Position numbers and translations under genes: made by a program. Of a DNA stretch of 35,133 bases, positions 17,544 to 31,400 are shown one piece after another. The stretch spans positions 1 through 35,133 of the IMG/VR virus record IMGVR_UViG_3300017763_000070; one strand, given 5' to 3'. Under the pieces are notes generated by a model. That model saw only the letters and a program-made list of their open reading frames with translations, ran no database searches and was not told where the DNA came from. Position 1 is the first letter of the stretch. Each line of letters begins with the position of its first letter. Source of the DNA: a virus.

Positions 17544-19337
17544 TTAAAATTGTAATATAAGTCTTACTTCTTCAGTTTGTTGTGTATTTCTTGTAATTGG
17601 TTTTCTAGTATCTACAAATAATACATCGCCTTCACCTTGAACATATTCACCGCCTTTTATTACAGTATATGCAAGAGCAGAACTTCCAATTTGTGTACCA
17701 TTTGGATTTCTAAAAGTAAGACTTCCGCTGGACGAAAAGGGAAATTGATTTATTTGCCTAGCCGAATTTTGATGGAAATAAATTCTGAAACCACCTTGTT
17801 GACTACCAGTATCGTTAGGATCAGCATCTGCGGGATCACTAGTTTCAAGTCTAGATACTTGGTCTAACCAAGCCCTTGCTTTCACTCCGCTACCAATATC
17901 TTGTTCGACATAAGCACCTGGAATTGCATTTGCTGCAGCAGCATTAGCTTGAGCGGTAGAATCATTTAAACATTGGAAATATTGTAAACAATTTAAAGCT
18001 TGTTCTGCAGTGTAGTCGGTTTCTGACCAAGGTGAGTCATCTTCAGCATGATCACCAGAACTGTATTTAGTTGCCATAGTATTATTAGTGTCAACTAGTA
18101 AAGATACTTCTCTAATCTGAACATCTACTAAAGCTTCTTCAACATATTCATTTTCGCCAGCGTTATCTCCAGTTGCCTCATTACCAACTCCGCCTTTAAA
18201 GTCTGCAGAAATACCTGCGTAATAAGAAGGCATATCTAATTGTGGTGAATGACCGAATCCATTCTGTGGTGCTATCAAGCAATCTATTTCAGCTTTTTCA
18301 AATCCAGCAGCATCAAAATCTCCTTGTCCTGTTGCAATTCCACCTACAGTTAATGAAGAATCTGTGATTACTAAACTAGCTTCTTTAATTCCACCACTTC
18401 CAGTTTCTGTTAGCCCGGTCACAGCACTACCAGCAGAATTTGTAGTATTTGTTCTTCCATAACCTAAAGCCTGAGCTTGTGTTAAAGTCCAATTTACTCT
18501 TGCAATCTCCCCGTTAGTTCCTGTAGTCACTGTGCATGTATTATTTGCACTGATCGTGTCACCATCAATATGTTTACCTACAATAGTTGCATTTAAAGTT
18601 GTGGGGTGAACGCCTGGATAGCTTTTCCCGTTTCTAGTTGGGTGTATATGAAATCCATATAGTAGACCAGCAGTTCCTTGTGCTGCTCTTGAACGCCCGT
18701 TAGTAATGCCTGATAAAATTGTATCAACATCTTCATTTCTAGGTAAATCGATGAATGTTCTAGAGTCAGAAAATTTATTAGCATCTACTCTATTAAAAGT
18801 AAAAGCATACGCCCAAATATAATTATCAGTTGAATTTTGGACTGCCGTATATGGAAATAAAGTACCGGCTATCATTGGTGGAATTACTTCAGATGTTACT
18901 CCACCATTATTATTTCCTAAACAAACATATACTCGTTGTACATTATCAGTACCAGTATATAAAGCATAACATGGAAGAAAGTCACCATCATTTGCAGCGT
19001 CAAAACAAGTTGGGTCGGACGGATTATATACTTTGAACTTTCTACCAATTTGAAACTTTATCTGTGGCACTAATCTTTTAACATCAGTGGTTCCAACCTT
19101 AATCAAAGTCATAAGATTCTTTTTAACATCATCTTTTTCTATTACACTACCAGTAGGTACGGGTGGGTCAAACGCAGTAACTGATTCTAAATCGCCTTCG
19201 GTGTCTGCCTCGTATGGGTCTGTCTTACCAATTCCCACGTAATAGTTTTTACCACCTGAGCCTTGAGCCGTAAACACATCGTTAAAAAATCTGTCGATGT
19301 TGTTTTTTCTAAAATCGTCTGTTATAATTGCTGCCAT
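17544..19337 (-). CDS. 8: Baseplate wedge protein gp8 (597 residues)
   Basis: gp8 is a wedge subunit that binds gp7 and gp10 around the baseplate hub. The N-terminus 'MAAIITDDFRKNNIDRFFND' and 'YYVGIGKTDPY' carry the usual gp8 start. 'DNYIWAYAFTFNRVDANKF' and the C-terminal 'GDVLFVDTRKPITRNTQQTE' plus 'EVRLILQF' match the most conserved part of the family. T4 gp8 is 334 residues. The extra length is mainly in the middle (roughly residues 215-500), as in marine T4-like phages. It lies downstream of the giant gp7-like gene, has its own TATAAATA promoter 28 bases before the ATG, and has an AAAGG ribosome-binding box. Confidence 0.94.
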   Translation of the reverse strand: MAAIITDDFRKNNIDRFFNDVFTAQGSGGKNYYVGIGKTDPYEADTEGDLESVTAFDPPVPTGSVIEKDDVKKNLMTLIKVGTTDVKRLVPQIKFQIGRKFKVYNPSDPTCFDAANDGDFLPCYALYTGTDNVQRVYVCLGNNNGGVTSEVIPPMIAGTLFPYTAVQNSTDNYIWAYAFTFNRVDANKFSDSRTFIDLPRNEDVDTILSGITNGRSRAAQGTAGLLYGFHIHPTRNGKSYPGVHPTTLNATIVGKHIDGDTISANNTCTVTTGTNGEIARVNWTLTQAQALGYGRTNTTNSAGSAVTGLTETGSGGIKEASLVITDSSLTVGGIATGQGDFDAAGFEKAEIDCLIAPQNGFGHSPQLDMPSYYAGISADFKGGVGNEATGDNAGENEYVEEALVDVQIREVSLLVDTNNTMATKYSSGDHAEDDSPWSETDYTAEQALNCLQYFQCLNDSTAQANAAAANAIPGAYVEQDIGSGVKARAWLDQVSRLETSDPADADPNDTGSQQGGFRIYFHQNSARQINQFPFSSSGSLTFRNPNGTQIGSSALAYTVIKGGEYVQGEGDVLFVDTRKPITRNTQQTEEVRLILQF

Positions 19338-19365
19338 ACTTACCTTTTATTATTAGAATTATCCT

Positions 19366-19373
19366 TATTTATA
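19366..19373 (-). promoter_or_regulatory. T4-type late promoter TATAAATA before gp8
   Basis: There is an exact TATAAATA on the minus strand, in the 77-base gap between the gp7-like gene and gp8. It lies 28 bases from the gp8 ATG, with an AAAGG ribosome-binding box in between. This is the conventional layout for a T4 late gene. Confidence 0.8.
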
Positions 19374-19414
19374 TAGTTTTACCTACTTGTTTTTAATAAA
19401 TTATTAGACTTATG

Positions 19415-22400
19415 CTATACTGCACCGCCATCTGTTATTATCCAGTTTTTACCTGTTATACTTGATGCCGAAGATGTATGAGAAGTTGTCAATACTGCCT
19501 TAGAGGTAACTGGATTAGTTAATACTGAATCTACCGTTGCGCTAGAATCAAGTTGAGTTGTTTTTGCTAATATATTTTTATAGTTACTACTTCCAAAATG
19601 AGCATTAAATTTATCTGCATCAGTAAATTGGATTGTCATAGCATTTGTACCTGGCGCAGCTATAACTGCAGAGATTACGGGTTCTGCTTGATTAGTTGCA
19701 TCTGTAACTTTAGGAGTACCAGAAATTCCTGTTCCACTTACAGTCATTCCATTTACTATAGTGCCTGATAGAGTACCAGTCAATTTAAGTTTATTTGATG
19801 TGAACACCAAATTTGAGTTGTTGCCTACAACGCCATCTCCCGTAGAAGTCAGTGCCGGTGTTATAGTAATTGTTCGTGCTCCAACTGCTGTTACTGTACC
19901 AGGATTTGGGAAATCCGCGTCTCCCATATCTACTGTCATACCAACTTCGATACTTCCAATAGCATTACCAGATGCTCCTGTAAATGTATCGACCGGAATT
20001 ACTGTATGACCAGCTATACTTGGGAATTGAAATTGGACATTAGTTGTAATATTTTGAGTCAGGTTAGCGGCTGCTCCATTATCTTGTCTTACGATAGTAA
20101 TAACATTTCCAACTATAGAACCAATTACTACTGTCATACCACTTGGGAACCCCGCATTTTGTGATTTAACTATATCACCGACTGCTAAGTCCGCAATGGT
20201 TTGTGTTTCTCCATTTGTGAAGTTCTTTAAGGTAATTGTATTTGAACCACTGGCAACTGAACTAGCAGCTTTTGCAAACTTCTGATTTATCTTAGCAGTA
20301 ACAGCTGCTGTAGCAGTTCCACCAGTAATCGCTCCGGTAATAAATACTCCGCTAGGTAATGAACTATTTTGTGACCAAGTTAGATAGCATCGGTTTAGTT
20401 CGTCTGTATTAATTTTGTTATTAAGGAACGCGTCTTTGAGACCTCCAGCGGTTCCTCGAACTAAAGAGTTTATATTTCTACTATGCAATCCAATAACCTT
20501 TAGCGTTCCACTAGTAGCACTAGATAATTTAGCTAAGTTAGCCATAGTTGTTACATTAGAAGTATCCATACCTCTCATATCAAGAGTTACTAGAGCTGAG
20601 CAATTTTCGAATGCGGAAGTCATATCAGTTACAGCACTAGTATTAGTTACTCCTGCAACAGTTGTAACACTTTTCAGTTTTACGCAATCTTTAAACATTG
20701 TAATCATACCAGTTGAACTAAATGGATTGTTACCAATATATGCGGTCTCTAAAGAATTTTTCCAATTAGCTCTTGCTGTGGTTTTAGCCGAACTGGATGC
20801 AGTTGATGAACTAGCAGATGTAGTACTAGAAGAGTTTAGTACATGATAGCTGCCTGATATTTTTATGTCATATGTATTTCCAACTCCACCAGTGTATGTG
20901 TGATATAAATCTTTGTCTCCGGTAAATTTAATAATATTAGTTGAACCATCACCCCAGTCCACGAATGCACCCATCGCGCCACTAATATTTTGTAATGGCA
21001 GAATAATTGAAGCATTAGTTCCAGTAAAGCCATTAGCTGCAGAGAAGTTAACATTGAATACTGAATCAGTACTACTAGGTATTGGTGTAAATTTCTCCTC
21101 AGCAATATCAGTATAATTTGTTGTTTTATTATTTACTGTAAATGATTCATTTAACTTTACACTAAACTTATCATCTTCAATCGCGTGGAAATACTCGCCC
21201 AGTGTTTTCTTATTATCTGATATAACCCCTCTCCAAGATATAACTGGTATTTCTTTAGAGGTCATTTGTGGATTAGTTTTATATGTAAATTCACCTTCTA
21301 CCAACTCTTTAAGAGAAGGTTCTGAGCCATCAACTAAATCAACCCGCGGACTATAAAATTGTACTGGGTCTTCTGTATTTCTTGGATTTCCTTGTATTAA
21401 GCAATCGACTTTGATGTGAGCAATATTTGAACTAAATATCCAATCACCCTGTTTAGTATTTGTAACAGTACTTATCTTATTGGTATTACCTGCAAGGTAT
21501 ATTCCACTATCAGCATGAGCTGAAAATCCAGTAGGGTCTGTAGATGCTGGGTGTATGTGAGCTACGAACAATAACCATTTATCATTATTTCCTTTAGCAG
21601 ATTCTGCAACACTTGTAGCAGAGTTCGGCCCAATATCAAAATCATTAATAAATGTTCCAATTGGTGTTTGGGTATTTCCATTACTCACTTCTAACGGAGT
21701 TGTAATTGCAGCATCAGTAGCTCCACGCCATCTAATAATTTTGTGAGCTCCCATATCACTAGTATAACTAGAAGAGCCGGGTGAATCAGCAGAGAATGTA
21801 GTATCAGATTGTTTTACCCAAACTGAGAATCGATACATTCTTTTGCTATCTACCGCAACTGATGGAGTCCTAAATCCACCATCAAAGTAACTAAAGTTGG
21901 TTGAAACATTACCTGGGCTATCATCTCCTGTTGGGTCTTCTGATATATTACCCTTAATAACTTCTCCAGTTCCTTTTTCTAATCCAAATAGAGGGTCTTC
22001 ATAAGCTACTACTTGGCCATCGGTTAGTGAATTTGTGAAATAATCAGTCACGACTTGCGTCTGACCAGGGCTTTGGTGTACAATTGATTTTATGTTAAGA
22101 GGAGACCCTATGTAAAGCGTTTCTTTCATACCTGCTTTAAGCACCCCACTACCAACAGTACCAGTTTTTGCAGCCCGCTCTTTTAGGTTAATAGTTCGAG
22201 TTGCTGGTCTAAATGTTAAAGTAGTATTATTGCTAATAGTAGCTGCTTGGCTTAATACAATAGGAATAACAGACTTTCCAGTATCATTATCTCCTTTAGT
22301 GCCTTCATAATTTACTGATGCGACAGTAACAGTTCCACTGATTCCAGTTCCAGTTACCCGCATACCTGGTTCGATCGCTCCCATTGTTGTAGCTGGGCTA

Positions 22401-25400
22401 TTTCCAATATTATAATTAGTTGTACTAGTAGCAGTCCCTGTTACCTGACTCTTACCTGCAATTGAAGGTGCAGTTTGGTTACCATTAATTTTAGCACTAA
22501 CGGCTTCTGGCGAATCACCATAGGCATCAGATACTGTAACAGTTCCCATTCCGTTTGTTTCAAAATTACTTGGAAGAGTTGATAAGCCATAATCTTTTAG
22601 TGGACCAGTCGCAGTAAATATATCTCCGACAGATGGTGTAAAGGTTCCAGCTAATCCTGTTGGGTGTATCGACCGCCATTCTCTTGGGGAATTATTTCCA
22701 ACTGTTTTAACTGTAGCCCGTTGCCCAGCGACTAATTCTGAAATTGGAATGTCTTTTGTTGCATCATCTCTTGCAGAAGCTGCATTAAATTTAGGTCCGA
22801 CAGCAAATTTCATTGGTATACTATATACAGCGGTTTGATTTCTTCCGTAGTTAAACCCTCCTTTACCACTCACCATTGTTACACTTTGAATTACTCCACT
22901 ATTCTGAACTATTACATTTGCAAGACCACCTTTACCGACAGCCTTTGAGCCAGTATCAATTATAGGAACGTTTGAATATGTCTTACCACCACTTGCTCCC
23001 GTAAACCCAGTGCCGGCAGTAGTTCTAGTAAATTTTCTTAATACTCTAAAAGTATTATCTGTATTTCTTGCTTCCCATATTGCGTCTCTACCACCGAATG
23101 GGGTCAAATCCATTTTACCAATATTTTCGTATGTAGTGGTGTACGGTGAATTAGATGAACCAGAATTTATTTTTGTAGGATTGCCAACTGGAGTAAAGAA
23201 GTTGGGTGAGTTAATTAAATCTGCCGGAGTATTACTTTCATTTCCACTTGTGGTTGTGTGAATATTAATATGTTCATTGCCGTACGACGCAGTCAATGTG
23301 CTAGCATTTAATGGGAAAGGAAGATTACCTGCAAGTAAATTACTTTCTTGACCATTTAAAGTATCTAAAGTAAGTAATGAATTTGAGTAGGGCTTTGTAT
23401 TATCGCCCATTCTTAGTTTATACGTATTAGTTGCAGCTCCAAATTTTATTCTAGTTGAGAATAATGAATCTTCGCCAATACCTGGAGTATTAGATTTTAA
23501 ATCATATTTTCTTCTATCGATAACATTAATTATTGTTTCTCTTCGTGCATCAATAATCTCTTTACCTTCTGCGAGGTCGGGGTCAACACCTTCTTTAACT
23601 CTTAAAGATTTAATATAAAAGTATTCGCCTGATGCATCTCCACTATAAGCTGCAACATCTCTTTCGGGTATTGCATTTCCGTTTAGATTAGACACAAACC
23701 TAAATACTGGTGTTGGGTCTTCTGTATCAGATCGAGTAAAGAACTTATGAGTGAATGGAACCCAAGAACCCTTAGTAGTAATTACAGTTTTGTCCGTAGA
23801 AAGATAGTCAAATCCTGCACAAGGCCCAGTATTTATTTGGTGTGTACCCTTAGTATTTTTAAATAGTGGATTTCCGTTAGCATCTGATACTGGCTGTCCT
23901 CTAGTCTCAGATAATTTTCTTGGATTGACTCCAGCCATCACACATAATTTTTGTAACTTACTATTACCACTTGGAATAAATACCTGTCCACTTATTTCGT
24001 ATTGTGTATTCGGAGTATATGTTCTATCTCCGGTTGTAACGTCATACGGGAATATAGTTCTATCACTACCAAAATCAACATAATGAATATTTTGTGAAGT
24101 CGCAATAAATTTAAGAACCCCGTAATTTCCTTTAGGTATACCCAAGTATAAAGTGCTACCACTTTTCTTATTGCCAACCTGAGCGTCCGAATCATATGTC
24201 TCAATAGATGGTACTATAACTTGTCCGCCCGTAGCTAATGCTCCATCAACAGCTGTAATACTAGAAACATCAAGTGGTCTATACGCAGCGGTTCCATAAT
24301 TTGGGTCAGTGTTTACTGAACCAGTGAAAGTTACTGGTGGGTCTGCGACTATTGATTGGAATTTTCCTTTATAAATAAGTTTTCTTTTCTTTCTGATATT
24401 TAAATTTTCTAATTTATAAGCAAATGCGTGTTTCTTTTCGTGAGCATTAACAATTGCAGAAGCTTCTACGCTTCTTCCAGTATATCTAGTTGCATCTCTG
24501 TCAGTTACATTATCTAAAACAATTTTAGAATTGGCAGTATTACTATCCATATATACGACATGCTTATTAGCACCATCTCTTACTAATCCATTATTAGCTC
24601 CTGCTGGTAATACTTCTATAAATGCACCGGTCATACCGTCACCACTAACTGAGTAAAATTGAATAACATTTTCTCCATAAGTTAGCCATTCAGTTTCAAA
24701 CATAAACAATCCGTAATCATTTAGTGCACCTGGGAAAACGCCGTCATAGTTATGATGTGCTTCATTGTCCGCAGATAATCTAGCTGAATGGTCCATTTGG
24801 AAATTATCATCTGGTATTGAGATAGTCTGATTATTAAACTGCCACTGTTGTGGTATTTTTGCTATTCCTATTCTGTCACTATTAGTATTTTTAACTCTTA
24901 GTGTATGGCCATTATGAGCTAATAGCCAACCATTTTCGACTTCTTTTACAGATAAAAAGATTCGTGCAAAGCCTTCTGCAGAACTATGGAATATAAATTC
25001 GTGTGGACCATCACCATTACCATTACTTTGTGGTACATGTGGGTTTCCTCTAGCATTGTTCATACCAGCATACCCAAATAAATTATGGTATGAACCAATC
25101 TTATCGCCACCGCCTATGTATAGATTACTAGGAAAGTTATAATCGTATAAACGTTTACAATCGAAATTAACTTCATATTCTACTTCTTTGTCGAAGAGTC
25201 GGTTATCTCCAATAGAATTAAGTTCTGTAGAATCTGTACTAATAGAATCCTCGAGCGTGAAAGTAACTGGTTTAGTTACAAGTGATAATGGTTTAGTAGA
25301 GTCTGGTATACTAATCTTACCCGGCGCTAATCTAGATACTTTAATTTGTAATGCAGGAGCTCCTGAGCTTCCTATTTTTGCATCTGGTATTGTAATTATT

Positions 25401-28400
25401 TCGCCTTCTCTAAAATTACATCCTGGTTCTAATATCTGCGACCTTGCATAATAATGATTACCGGCTTTGCCAAAAGTAATTAACAATTTAGCTCCAACAC
25501 CAGAATGGCTGGTAGTATAATCAGAATCAGTTAAAGTGAATGCGGTGGCGGTAAGACCTGAATATAAGATATTGGAATGGCCATTGCTTACATCATCAAC
25601 ATTTTTAATACCACCCGATTTTAATACAAGGGCATTTCCACCAGCATTTAATATAGCATTTTTAAGTTCGCCATTTAAAATTTTATTTTCTAAAACTGCA
25701 CCATTTGGAATAACATCTGGTCTTGCACCTGATGTTTCGGTAGCAGGTATTGATGTTATCGGTTGGGCTTCATATGCATGATAGGATTCGCCCGAAACTG
25801 TTTCATCGGTGGCTCCTCTATCGTGTTCGGATATTGTATATCTGAAATCAAATTCTTTTGTATTGCCTCCTGTTAATGTAGATTTATTAACTAAAGCTGC
25901 TGATGCGACATTAATACTAGCTGGATATTGAGATACTCTATGTTTTGGAAGTGTTAAGCATTCTTCGTGTGCTCTTTCAGTGCCATCTAAAACTTCTACA
26001 GTCGGAGTGCCAAACTCTATTTCGTCGGCTGAAGATGTAGCATTATAGAATTGATATGCCCTAACCAATAGCCTTCTAGTTTCAGTAGAAGCAAGCTGGA
26101 ACGATTTAGTTTCAAGGTTTTCTATCTTCTTACCAGTAGAATAGTCCCATACCCCTACAAAGTCTGGTATAACACCTTCTATAAATGTAGGCCTTGCGTT
26201 ATCATCAGAAGTTACATTCCTTGTAGCTTTAATATAGCCACTTACTAGATACCATTTATTTGATTCTAATTGCGTGTTTTGAAGATTATAACTAAGGAAA
26301 TAACGATTCTCTGCCCCTATTTTAACTACTTGTGGATTATTTACAAAGCTAGTAATCACTGCGGCGGTTCCGCCATTAGTAATTTTATTAGTAGTTCTAG
26401 ATATATTAGTAAACAGTTGGATTCTTTTATTTCCATTGTCTGCATCACTCAAGCGATTTATGTAATAATAATCATAGTTGCTACCATGATTTAATTCTTG
26501 GTTACTTGAGTCAAAATCACTATTGCTGAAATGCTTAAATAATACTATATTACCTGTTGATATTGAAAATGATGAAGGTACTTCAACTATAGTAGAATTG
26601 GCTGTACAAGTAACCGATTGAACTGTACGGGTATGGTATGTAGACAATCCAGTTTCACTCCCCTCTGCGAGATCAATTAATGGAATATCGGTAGAACTAT
26701 TTGATGCGTCTCCAACATTTCTTCCTCCGCCGACGTTACTAGAACCAGCTTCTTCAGCACCACGAACGCCAAAGTATATGTTACCATCATTACCAGCTCT
26801 AGATTTTATTTTAAACGGGAATGTAAATTTATGATCTTTATACGGGTTGACTTCGACGTATGGTGAGTGATATCCGCCATCATTTGCATTATCGGTAGAA
26901 CTATTTTTTGCAATCCATGTAACTTCTTTTTCGCCGAATGGACCAGTAGAAATACTTCTTAGTTGTTCTTCAGCTGAACCATTCATACTCCACTGTGAGC
27001 CATTGACAATATTATTTCCATCGCCAGGAGTCCATGGTAAATAAGGACTCAGTAAATTTGTATCGGTAAATGAATCATCGACTTCGTGTAAGCCCGATAG
27101 TTTTTGATTTCTATTTAATGTTCCAATTGCTATACTATTTGTTTTAACACCATTAACAGTACCAGAATCTAATAGTGCTGGAAGAACTTGGGTTTTTCTT
27201 ATTAAAGTAAAGTTAGTAATTGTTACAACTGCGTCAGAGTCGTCCGCATAGAAATAAAGTCCTCGGTTGTCTGATTCAGTCGCAGTAAGATTTGTTAAGC
27301 TCACCGTTCCACTAGTTGCAGTTGTTCCTAGGGTATGTCCTCCAACACCTTCAAAGTTGAAATATGCAGTTCCTGTTGAAATAGAATTGATTTCAAAATC
27401 AAAACTAATATCATAATTACCCGCTCCTATTTTTTCACCATTGGGTAATCTAAGATTATAATATCTACTAGCACCTGTACTAAATTGAATTTTAAAATCT
27501 TTAATATCAGTGGTAGCTGACTTTATTACTGTTATACCAGAACTTACACTGCTCTCTTTTAAAGTGTTGGATAAATCTACTGAGCCAGAGAAAGTTGTCT
27601 GAGGCGCATCTAAGCTATTCATGTGTAGAATATTTTTGATACCCCATTCTGGTGCATACTTTGGAATACTATCAAATTCAATAGCTTCACCATCAACTCG
27701 TTTTATAGAAACCTTTTTAATTAACAAAGATGGAACGTGAGCACCAAGCGCGCCTGAATTTGTATAATTATTAATAAGTACTAGATTAAATTTCTTGGCT
27801 CCAAAATCAAATTTACTAGCAGAATCGGTTGTTACATCTTGATAACCGTGCTCTGGGTCAAAGGGCGGGTTAATCCCACCAACCGTTTTAGTAAACGTTT
27901 TCTCTACACCAGCATTTAACAAGAAATTACTGGCTATGCCCCAGTTATATGTATTAAATCTATCAGTACCTAAGCTATTATTAGATGCATCTAAACTCTG
28001 CAGGCCAGCATATACTCTTATATTTCTGTTCGATATATTTTTATAGGTAACTTCTATTTCAAACTTAGTATCTAAATTATCAATTATAGAACGATTATTA
28101 AGATTAAGCCATCTAGTACCACCAGTAACTACAACGCCATTTAATTCATCGTCATAATATATCGCGCCGGAGTTGTCTCTGTTAGTTAATGAATCAATGT
28201 CGCGGAAACCTTGACTAGTAAATGCGTCACTAAAATCATAATTTTCTAATAAAATCTCTTTAACATTTTTAGGAGAAGCCGCTTCTTTTTTGCTACGAAG
28301 AATAGCGTCGTCGAGCATAACCTGGCCATTAGCATGAACCCGCAATGTTTTGAATGTTCCAGCAGTTCCTAAATCAACTATAAGTGGTGCGGAATAATTT

Positions 28401-31400
28401 AATCCCTTTTCAGCATCTGGTAGTTGGTAAAATTTATCTCTTTCAAATGGACCGTGTCTTATAATTGGAATTGCCGGTGTACCGGATAATCCAGCAGTAC
28501 TAATTGTATTTGATTGATACTGCAGAGATACCGTTTTTGCTGCAGTATCACCTGTATTTTCACTAATTCTTTCTATACATCTTTCTTCATCAAGGCCCAC
28601 TGTGGTCGAGGAATCAGTATTAGAATTTCTTACACCAATAAATGAATGGGAAATTCTCTCGCCATTGATATCACTTGACTGAGCAAATTCTGTTTGTCTG
28701 TTGGGTGCTCCAAAGTATCTTGCCAATGCCCATCTTAAACCTTCAGTGCCTACCGCTCCAGAAGTATATTGATAACCAGTAGCAGAATCAAAATTATATC
28801 CACCAGTTGGCTTTACCGACGTGCCTAATCTAGTTGCGTTAACTTTACATTTTGCTGCATCGTATGTGTATATAGCAACTATTAAACCAGATTCAGTATT
28901 TTTAAGTTTATCGTGAAGAGCATGTTCAGCTTCATCAGAAGTAGAATGGCCAGATACACTCCCGCCATAAGTATCAAAGTAAAAATGTCTGTACTTGTTA
29001 GGCGCGTATGTGTCTCCGTCACTGGTGACAGTTCCACTGGTTTGATTAAATATAATTACATTGTGGCCTCTAAATCGTTTATTGTAAGTATTATCACCAC
29101 TACCACTTCCATTACCAGAAGTCTCTTGAGAAACGGAAGGGTCACTAAATTTAACACCATGCCCCGAGGTGTGGTAATTTAAATTAGTACCAGTACATTG
29201 TATTGCATCAAATACTCTACTGTCATTTTGGTCTTCGGGCCTACCAGAAGCAGTTGAACTATAATCTGAAACAACAACTTCAACTTTATTATCTGCATAG
29301 CCTTTAATTGATAGTTCTCTAAAATTACCATCAGCCACTCCACGAAATTTAGTTCCTGCTAAATATTTTCCTTTAATAGAGGTACCACTGGTTTCTTTAA
29401 GTTTGAATTTTAGTTCTAATTCGCTTTCCTGAGTCAGCTCTCCGCCCGTACTAATTGCAGTACCATTACCGTCAAGCTCGATATATCTTTCATCAATTGT
29501 AGTTGAATCATCAGTAGTATCTAAAATTGCCTTTTTGGCATTTCCACTCAATACATCAGATGGACCTTCTAGTTTTAATCCTTTTTCATAGTTATAGGCT
29601 ACATCACCCATTCTATTGAACTGAGATTGTTTCTGCGCAAAGAAGGCCGATTGAAATTCGTATAGAATAATTTCTAAGTAAGCGTTATAGAAGTATTCTA
29701 ACCAACCAGGCTGGTATGTAGGACTATGAGAACCGTCACTAACTTGGTTTTGAAGAAGTCTAAAGGTACCAATAGGATCAGAAGCTTTAAACTCTGGTGG
29801 CTTAAAGAATTCGCCTTCAGCATTTGGAGCTTCAACACTATCACCTAAAGGCATATATGTGTCTTCTTGATAAGGCTTTCTTATTTTTACCAATTCCAAG
29901 AAAAGAGCCGTGAAGAATTTCATTCCAGCTGGGTGAACTAATTTATTAAATTCTGTTTCCCAACTGTCAACTGATAGCTTAGTTCGAACAACATAAGAAA
30001 ACTCTTGAAAGTAATCACCATCATGCAATTTCATAGCATCAGATAAATATCCGCGAGTATCTTTCCAGCGAATCACTCTTGGATACGCAGTACCACTCGA
30101 AGACAGACCATAATTTAATTCTTCAATTACTGGAATAGATGTAACATCTGGGTTATCATCATATCCACCACCTTTAATAGCTTTTGCAACCACGATGCTC
30201 GAGCCTTTATTTGTGATATTCACGCTTCCGCTGTTATCTAAATCAATATCAATTATCGTATTCTGTGGTACAACCTTATTAGAAAGAAAGTTAGACATCT
30301 CAGTATCAGATGCTAATGCAGGAATAAAGCTAAATCCGTAATAATACAATGGACCATCGGGGTTCTCTACCGCCGCGCCAGTCAATGAAGGCTTTAGTGC
30401 AGAGCTTCCAACACTACCGAAATTGTAGGCTGAACCAATTGCACCCGGGTATAAATTTACTGTATTCACTCCACCACCACTGGTTGATGCATTAGTTAGA
30501 CTAGATGTCAATGGTGCTGCAGCGTAAGCAGTATTTAACGCAGCAATTTTAACCGCGGTCAAAGTAAATTCATCTTTTTTAAATTCTAACGATTGGCCCG
30601 TGTTTAAATTTACTGGATTAGTAACAACCAAAGCTCCGGTGGAGGTATTATAACTTACAACAACAGTATTGCCTTGTTGGTTTGATATTCCAATACCTAT
30701 TGCATCTCCAACTGTCATATATTGCCCAGCTTCTATAGTTCCAGTTACTGTAGATGTATCAAGTGTAAGCGAAGTAACACCATTAGCATCAGCATTAAGA
30801 GAAGCTACTGCTTTATTTCCAACGGCTGAAGCCTGAGTTCGACTAGAGTCTACAGAAATAGCTAATCTTAATCTTTGCTTTGATAAATTTATTTCTGACC
30901 TAAATGGGTAATCGGTTGAATTATCAACATAATTATTAAAGGTAGCATTAAAATCATTTTGCCAATTGCCAAGCCTTCCTCCAATTACGAGATGACCATC
31001 ACTGGTAATTTTTAGAAAAACACCAGCGTTTTTAATCGAATCTCTTGTAAATGTTCCGCCTGTTACTGAGCTCGCCGAAAAGAGATGCGTATTGGGAAAT
31101 GAAGCTATCGCATGTGTGTTTGGTAAATCAGTATTAGAAACACCTAACTTAAAATCGTCTCCAAATTCTATGTCTAAGAAATAAGTACCCTGCCGTACAT
31201 CAGCATACGTACTATTCCTATAAAAATGAAGCCTTCGCATATTATCATAACCTTTTTTATAATAATACTTTTCTTTTGTAACTGCTTCGGCTGATGTTCC
31301 TTGGTAGTCACCATCAGATGTTTTAAATAATACTTCTTTAGGATAGGATACAGAAACAATTTCATCAAAGAATATTTTAAAGAATGACTCAATGCTTGAT

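Noticed and set aside
19394-19406. Inverted repeat TAATAA-A-TTATTA after the giant gene, as a terminator
   Set aside because: The stem is A/T only with a one-base loop, and no T-run follows on the minus strand.
20415-20846. A 143-codon open frame on the plus strand
   Set aside because: It lies wholly antisense to the BspA-repeat part of the gp7-like gene, has the low-complexity composition of a shadow frame, and has no family motif.
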